Origin: Stichopus chloronotus | Lineage: Eukaryota; Echinodermata; Holothuroidea; Aspidochirotida; Stichopodidae | Reading direction: 5' to 3' | Length of the DNA: 64,000 nucleotides | Assembly (NCBI GenBank): GCA_021234535.1 | Contig: CM037832.1 | Coordinates: 11,105,575-11,169,574, forward strand | Part shown: one piece after another, positions 59,511-64,000 of the stretch | Layout of the letters: each line of letters starts with the position of its first letter | How positions within the stretch are numbered: position 1 is the stretch's first letter | Notes under the pieces: generated by a model | What the model was told of the DNA's origin: nothing | What the model saw: the letters and a program-made list of their open reading frames with translations, nothing else | The model's database searches: none | Translations under genes and position numbers: made by a program

Positions 59511-59584
59511 ACTTCACTCCTCACTTACCTGTTCCAACACAACAAATGCACTCCCATCTACCATGTCAAGAGTGCTTGGTACTG
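59511..59584 (+). repeat. Dispersed repeat family, copy C
   Basis: ACTTCACTCCTCACTTACCT, then CAACACAACAAATGCACTCC and CATCTACCATGTCAAGAGTG share word order with copies A (6329) and B (18619). This is the best preserved of the three. A GTGTGTGTGT run directly precedes it. Confidence 0.62.
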
Positions 59585-59933
59585 TCCAAGCTAATACTGG
59601 ACTAGCGCCTCCTTCCCACTCTGTCATCCTGATGTGCCTAACTTTAGTCATTGAGGTTATTGAAAGATGAAATCTGCAAAGTAGCAGACTGGCTGATGTT
59701 GACATTTACGAAAGTCAAGGGGAGAAACGCTCTTCTTCTTTACCCCCCTGTTAAAAACGTTTGTTTTACAAAGCAAGAGAGGTTAGTCGGTGAGATGTTG
59801 AATCTACAGAGAAACAGCAGTTGCAAATTTGCTTAAGACAGGGAGTGAGAGGAGCACTATTTAATACAAAGATTTGCTAATTCAAGTCCAGACACTTAAT
59901 CTATCCCCTGAAGTTCCTTTAAGTGGAATGTCA

Positions 59934-60169
59934 TTTAGGGAAGCCTCACAAATCTAACCTAAGATCATCTCATTGCAAGCCATTTCCAACCATTGTAATA
60001 AGGATAGCAACCAGAGAGTAATGAATCATGCTCCAGTGCACATATCTCCTGATCTCCCACAGCCTATACACAGACTGTGTGCACTCAAGCATGTGAAACA
60101 CGTAAGCTGTATGAGCAGTAGTGCAATCTAAGATGATCTTAGGTAAGGTTTGTGAGGCTTCCCCTAGGG
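59934..60169. mobile_element. Foldback/MITE-like element with ~45-bp inverted arms
   Basis: The left arm 59934-59977 reads TTTAGGGAAGCCTCACAAAT then CTAACCTAAGATCATCTCAT. The reverse complement of 60122-60169 reads CCCTAGGGGAAGCCTCACAA then ACCTTACCTAAGATCATCTT. The arms match at most positions with a few substitutions and one indel. The 144-bp interior has no coding frame of note. No clear target-site duplication. Probably a non-autonomous DNA element. Confidence 0.75.
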
Positions 60170-60683
60170 TTTTGTCAGTAAGATCACTGTTCAAGAGAAG
60201 AACAGGTTGGGTTCGCATATCAATTTGCGACCAATGAAAGCTGCAGGTGCAATTCAACTAATGTTTCCTCTAGTCCTCCCTGAAAAGTTGAGCTTTGTCT
60301 CAAGTTGTTCAAAGCAGAAGGTTCACCTTTGAATGTAACTGTCTCGCATGCCATGTACATCATACTTGCACACAAAATGTGAACTGAATCATATGTTAAA
60401 AGGTTGTTGTATACAGACTTCCATAAGCATCTGCTTTGTCGGTTTAGCATCTGAAAATCAGAATGGGTCGACTGCTACCCAATTCAAACGTCAATAAGCA
60501 AAAAAATAATCAATTGATTCAGACTATATCGTTCCTTGCAGTTTTCAAGAGACATCTTTAGTTTCAAGCACTGGATATCACTTCTGTCCGGACCATCCTT
60601 TGCAAACATTTTCAGAGGTCGTTGAATTTTTGTTCAAAATCGTTTCTTTGATTTGTTTGGTTCTTTCTACAATCTTTTCACAG

Positions 60684-60769
60684 GAGGATGATTGCAGTAT
60701 TGATTATCTGGTCGATTGTTTCTACCATTCATCTCTCAAGTCCCTTCTCATCCTCGGAGGCACGGAGGC
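60684..60769 (+). CDS. WDR89: WDR89 exon
   Basis: The 86-nt exon gives 28 codons plus 2 bases (GC) of a split Ala codon. It begins EDDCSIDYLVDCFYH and ends SLLILGGTE. The acceptor is CTTTTCACAG|GAG and the donor is GGAGGC|GTAAGT. E-D...DYL(I/V)-G/D-x-YH followed by a hydrophobic strand and GGT is the family signature of the penultimate visible blade. It ends in phase 2, matching the single G that opens the next exon. Confidence 0.94.
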
Positions 60770-63483
60770 GTAAGTTTTGACCACTGATTAAATTAACATG
60801 CGTGTCTATATTTGTGTTACGGTGGCAACAAAGGTAAACTTGATTGATCAAGGAATGTGCGGTTGCCACAGAACCGTTCAAACTGATGTTGTTGAATCCC
60901 ACAGATCAAACTTGTAGAAAGCAAACACAAACACAACTGGAGATGGACAATCTGCTAAAATTAAAAGACGAGAGTCTTCTACGTTAAAAGTCAAGTCACA
61001 AGATTACAGAAAAAAAAAGGCAGAAAAGAGATCCCAAAGATCATATAAAATGCAATATGTGACCAGTTGCTCTTCACTTCTTGGTGGCAAAAGGAATTAT
61101 GTTGAGCAATTTCTTTCAAATATATTTAAACATTTTAGATGGAAATTACTTAAGCAACTCATAAGACATATTGAATGATTTAAATTTATGAGAATATGTC
61201 GACTTTAAAATCATTGTGAATGGTCACAATTGATATAAGTGAAGACTTGGTAGCAGATAATTCCACTGTGCACTTTCACACACTGTAAGATTTGATTTGT
61301 TGCTTGTTAGATTAAACATCTTCCAGTAAAAGGCAAGTTCTAAAGGAATGTGCATGACTGAGTGGTTTTGGTTGAAAATATCAAAGTAAAGATTCATGTT
61401 GCGTATGCCAAAAATTGTCACATAACAAATTGACCAGAAGAAAATCTAGATTATGATTAACATTTTATTAGCGAACTGGAGCATTTTGTGGGCAGTGAAG
61501 GGATAAAAGAGTCAAAGAAATAAGAGAAAAAAAATTAGAAATAATAGATTAGCAAGAATGAGATGATAATTGTGCAAATAGCAAAATACCTTAAAAACTA
61601 TCAACTACATCACAGTAGCCAATTATCAGGAAAGAAGCAGAGATAAAGTAAATAGCAGATTTAGGCATTTGTAAATTGGTTTCAACACCAGAACTCCATA
61701 TTTTGTTGAGATTGAGCACCTAGAGAGGAAACCGTAGTGTTTCTTTTAATCAATGCAAGCTTTGATCTTCTCCCTTGTTCTAATCCATTGCTTGCTAGCT
61801 GGTGATGTTCTGTGATAGTATCTGCTCTTGATAACTTCTTTGGTTTGTCAAACTTTTACTCATAAATTTTTATCTCTGTCTGTGATGGCTTGAGGCTCTT
61901 GTTACCTTTGACAGGTTATCAGTAAATAGTTAACCTGTGTCTCAGAACCTGACAGTAAATAATGTTGGCACATATTGATACCTTACAGAAAGAGGGATGG
62001 TTGATGATGTTCTATTTAAAGAAGAGGGTGGTCGTCATGGTGACCGGTGTTTAGCACCCCTCTATCTTTGACAGATAATTACAACTTGTGGTGTTGTAAA
62101 CATGCCAAATCATCACAGGGCATTGAGAGATGGCAATTTTTTTTATGGAGAGTCAAAAGCAGCAAAATTTGTCTATTTGTGCAGAGTGTGGAATCCTTGC
62201 CAGTGTGACCTGCTTTAATGTCTCGCCTCCTCTGTTTTTTTTTTTTTATTCCTTTCTTTTGGGTTTAATGGTCACTGTACCACGGAGAATATTTAAATAT
62301 AATGTATTTAAGTTTGTAAATTTAAGTACCTGTTTTGTGATGGAAAGAGTATCTTGGTCAGTCACCAGAAGAGGCAGGTATGAGGATGAGGTTGATAAGC
62401 ATGTACACAAACATTCTGTAAAAGATTTACTGTTGCTCTACAAATGAGCCTTCACGATGAACCAGCTGTTGTGTTTCTTTATATTTACATCATTCCGAAC
62501 TTACCTGTCTCTGCACAGGTATGTACTTAGGGAAAGAGAAGGCTAGTCCATTTTGGGTCATGGCAAAGGTAGAGCTGGGGTTAAAGGTCACCCATAGATA
62601 GGTCAGCAGGGCAGAGGCATGTGCATTAGTTGTGCAGAGACAGGTTAGTTCGTCATTCATAAGCATCCAAACCAGCTGAGTTGTGGGATATATGTAATTG
62701 AGAGAACTTTGAGGCAGGTAATCAGAAGAGGAGGCGACATTTGACTCTTCCTACTTGTGTTCTAATATAACTCCTTGATAATGTAAATGTAAGTCCCTTA
62801 GACAAAAAAGTAGAGGATTGTGAGGTGCGTATGGTGTCTCGCAGACAGCCATGATAGTAGAGGACTAACACTGACATGCCTTCTCCTGTATACCGCTCCT
62901 TGGCTACTTACGTAATATTAGTTACGGCTGCATCCTATTTCCATACTCATAATACCGTTCTCTGTAAATAAGTTGTGTAAACTGCTTATGAATTTTCATA
63001 ATAATTCAATAACATTGCACTGGTTACATTTCCAAAATCAGTGAGAACCTTTTTCAATTTTTTGTTGGTTATTACATCAGAAAGAAAAAGAATTGGTTAT
63101 ATCATAAAAATTGAAGACAATAATGAAGTGCCAAAAGGAAAAGTGAAATGTGGACATAATTATTTAATAATTGGAAGTGATTTACAGTACTTGTGGAATT
63201 ATTAGTCACAGTTGAAGGGAATGAAGCAAATAGAATACACCGCAACTGCTGGCATACAACCATATGCCATCTTAAATTTATGTAACGTGCGTGGGGAAAG
63301 GCATGCAATTATTCTCATTGTCTTTTTTTGAAGTACGTTGAACGTTGCTTGTACACCCACCATGCAAATAACTTTGGTTGATCATGAATACACTAATGTA
63401 ATGTCCTCCATACTTTACCAGATGATGGTTTTATTTTATTAAAGATGTAATTTCTACTTTGTGTTTTTCTGTTTGATTTTCAG
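60770..63483 (+). other. WDR89: WDR89 intron (2,714 bp)
   Basis: Holds a small transposon-like element at 62496-62652 and an RFX X-box consensus match, GTCGTCATGGTGAC, at 62031-62044. The 105-codon + frame at 62130-62447 contains a poly-T and no domain, so it is not called. It ends at TTTGATTTTCAG. Confidence 0.8.
62496..62652. mobile_element. 157-bp MITE with 21-bp TIRs and 6-bp TSD
   Basis: The left terminal repeat 62496-62516 begins CGAACTTACCTGTCTCTGC. The right terminal 62632-62652 is its reverse complement with one mismatch (20/21). The element is flanked by identical TCATTC at 62490-62495 and 62653-62658, a convincing target-site duplication. The 115-bp interior is non-coding, so it is non-autonomous. 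A 6-bp TSD is unusual among common superfamilies (TA, TAA, TTAA, 8 and 9 bp are typical), so I do not assign a superfamily. Confidence 0.85.
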
Positions 63484-63589
63484 GGGTCAGCTGAGTCTAC
63501 TCTCTGCCGGCAGGGACAGGCTACATGCAATCCATTCTCTCTCTGGTGCCCATTCTGGAATTGTTAGATGTCTACACTGGGATAACAAG
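63484..63589 (+). CDS. WDR89: WDR89 exon, last visible
   Basis: The 106-nt exon has 1 base completing the split Ala codon, then 35 codons beginning GQLSLLSAGRDRLHAIHSL and ending GAHSGIVRCLHWDNK. The acceptor is GATTTTCAG|GGG and the donor is AACAAG|GTAAAG. G-x-(I/L)-x-L opens a strand, and GGH/GAH-S-x-(T/I)-V-R-x-x-x-W is the family's start of the final blade. Phase 0 at the end. The blade must be completed (a GGED-x-x-L-x-x-W-type segment) by an exon beyond 64000. Confidence 0.94.
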
Positions 63590-64000
63590 GTAAAGTATAT
63601 TCCAGAAGTAACGTCCAAGGTAGTAACCTCAAGCAGAAGAAAATTTTACGGTCCCGCAGGGTCCCTGATTTCTGTATTGGTCTATTACTGAAAATGAGCA
63701 CCTGAAATGCATCTGTCAAGTTGAACAATCTCATAAATTTGTGGCAGACCCAGGTGAACACAAAATGACCCAAACAGATGATTTAAGAGGCAAAAAGTAA
63801 ATCTATAGAAAAAAGGTGAAATATTTTGGTTTCAAGTCATGCCAACACCAGATAATTTTGTCAATAAAAAGAAAAAAAATTGATATGTAGAGATGATTGA
63901 CAAAGACCTAAATACTCTGATTCAACCACATACAGGGATGTACTTTATTTCATGGTTAAACAGAATATTGCCAATAAATGAAATCAAAGAGATGAGGATA
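63590..64000 (+). other. WDR89: WDR89 intron, truncated by window end
   Basis: Starts with the donor GTAAAG. No downstream WD-blade sequence is found before the window ends. An AG near 63935 is followed by sequence that does not read as WDR89. Confidence 0.7.

Larger units (their letters stand above)
58935..60683 (+). other. WDR89: WDR89 intron (1,749 bp) with two repeats
   Basis: Contains dispersed repeat copy C and a foldback element (listed separately). The remainder is AT-rich with no gene. Confidence 0.8.
6049..63589 (+). other. WDR89: WDR89 gene, internal part (six exons, both ends outside window)
   Basis: Joining 6049-6112, 56069-56200, 58311-58397, 58890-58934, 60684-60769 and 63484-63589 gives one uninterrupted reading frame of 173 residues, plus one base of a preceding split Trp codon. 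The order of landmarks follows vertebrate WDR89 as I know the family: SHSDDITQ, then a blade ending DGLVCVFDI, EEAL-TT-like acidic turn, IGW...YCLTD, KFTDVRE, DYLVDCFYH, GGTE, and SGAHSGIVRCLHW. Vertebrate WDR89 is about 390 residues, so roughly 45% of the protein is visible and it corresponds to the central and C-terminal blades of the beta-propeller. The molecular role of WDR89 is poorly characterised; WD propellers generally act as protein-protein scaffolds. Intron phases in order are 2 (upstream), 0, 0, 0, 0, 2, 0. All donors are GTAAG(A/T/G) except the last, GTAAAG. Mammalian WDR89 coding sequence is, to my knowledge, in one exon, so this split structure probably reflects an ancestral gene rather than a retrocopy. 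Confidence 0.93.

Noticed and set aside
62130..62447. 105-codon frame in the last complete intron
   Set aside because: Contains a poly-T-encoded Phe run, no domain; intronic by the confirmed flanking exons.
63930..64000. Next WDR89 exon after TACAG near 63935
   Set aside because: Downstream sequence does not encode the expected GGED...L-W blade end in the required phase.

Overview
This is an AT-rich, intron-dominated animal genomic window. It has long non-coding stretches, GT-AG splice sites, many degenerate minisatellites, a tRNA-derived SINE and several small inverted-repeat elements. One gene is identifiable with confidence: the internal part of a WDR89 (WD repeat-containing protein 89) orthologue on the + strand. 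The low-copy repeat types and the multi-intron WDR89 structure fit a marine invertebrate, with a deuterostome such as an echinoderm plausible. I cannot assign the species from sequence alone.

Gene layout: six coding exons on the + strand at 6049-6112, 56069-56200, 58311-58397, 58890-58934, 60684-60769 and 63484-63589. All have canonical AG/GT boundaries and compatible phases, giving 173 consecutive residues that follow the vertebrate WDR89 family in order. The gene is cut at both ends: exons for the N-terminal blades lie before position 1, and the last blade(s) and 3' UTR lie after 64000. Introns 2-5 (in-window numbering) are 0.5-2.7 kb. The first is 49,956 bp (6113-56068) and interrupts a single WD blade.

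Region by region: 1-6048 is non-coding (upstream intron or 5' flank) with a 58-62 bp tandem array at 2655-3850. The giant intron 6113-56068 holds no gene I can recognise. It does hold a (TA)n tract, independent degenerate tandem arrays (8.6, 15.6, 23.5, 35.9, 37.8, 51.9 and 54.8 kb), two loci of a ~145-148 bp tandem repeat carrying nuclear-receptor DR1-like motifs (10.4 and 33.8 kb), a perfect 22-bp hairpin (26.06 kb) and a tRNA-derived SINE (33.2 kb). It also holds several CpG- or homeodomain-site-rich blocks that look like candidate regulatory DNA. The 3' part, 56201-64000, has a tandem array whose unit includes the splice donor of the exon at 56069-56200. It also has three inverted-repeat elements, one of which has clear 21-bp TIRs and a 6-bp target-site duplication.

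No rRNA, tRNA gene, CRISPR array, bacterial-type operon or intact transposase/reverse transcriptase was seen. Short ORFs elsewhere (130 codons or fewer) are consistent with chance. One lysine-rich antisense ORF near 41.7-41.9 kb is flagged as unexplained.
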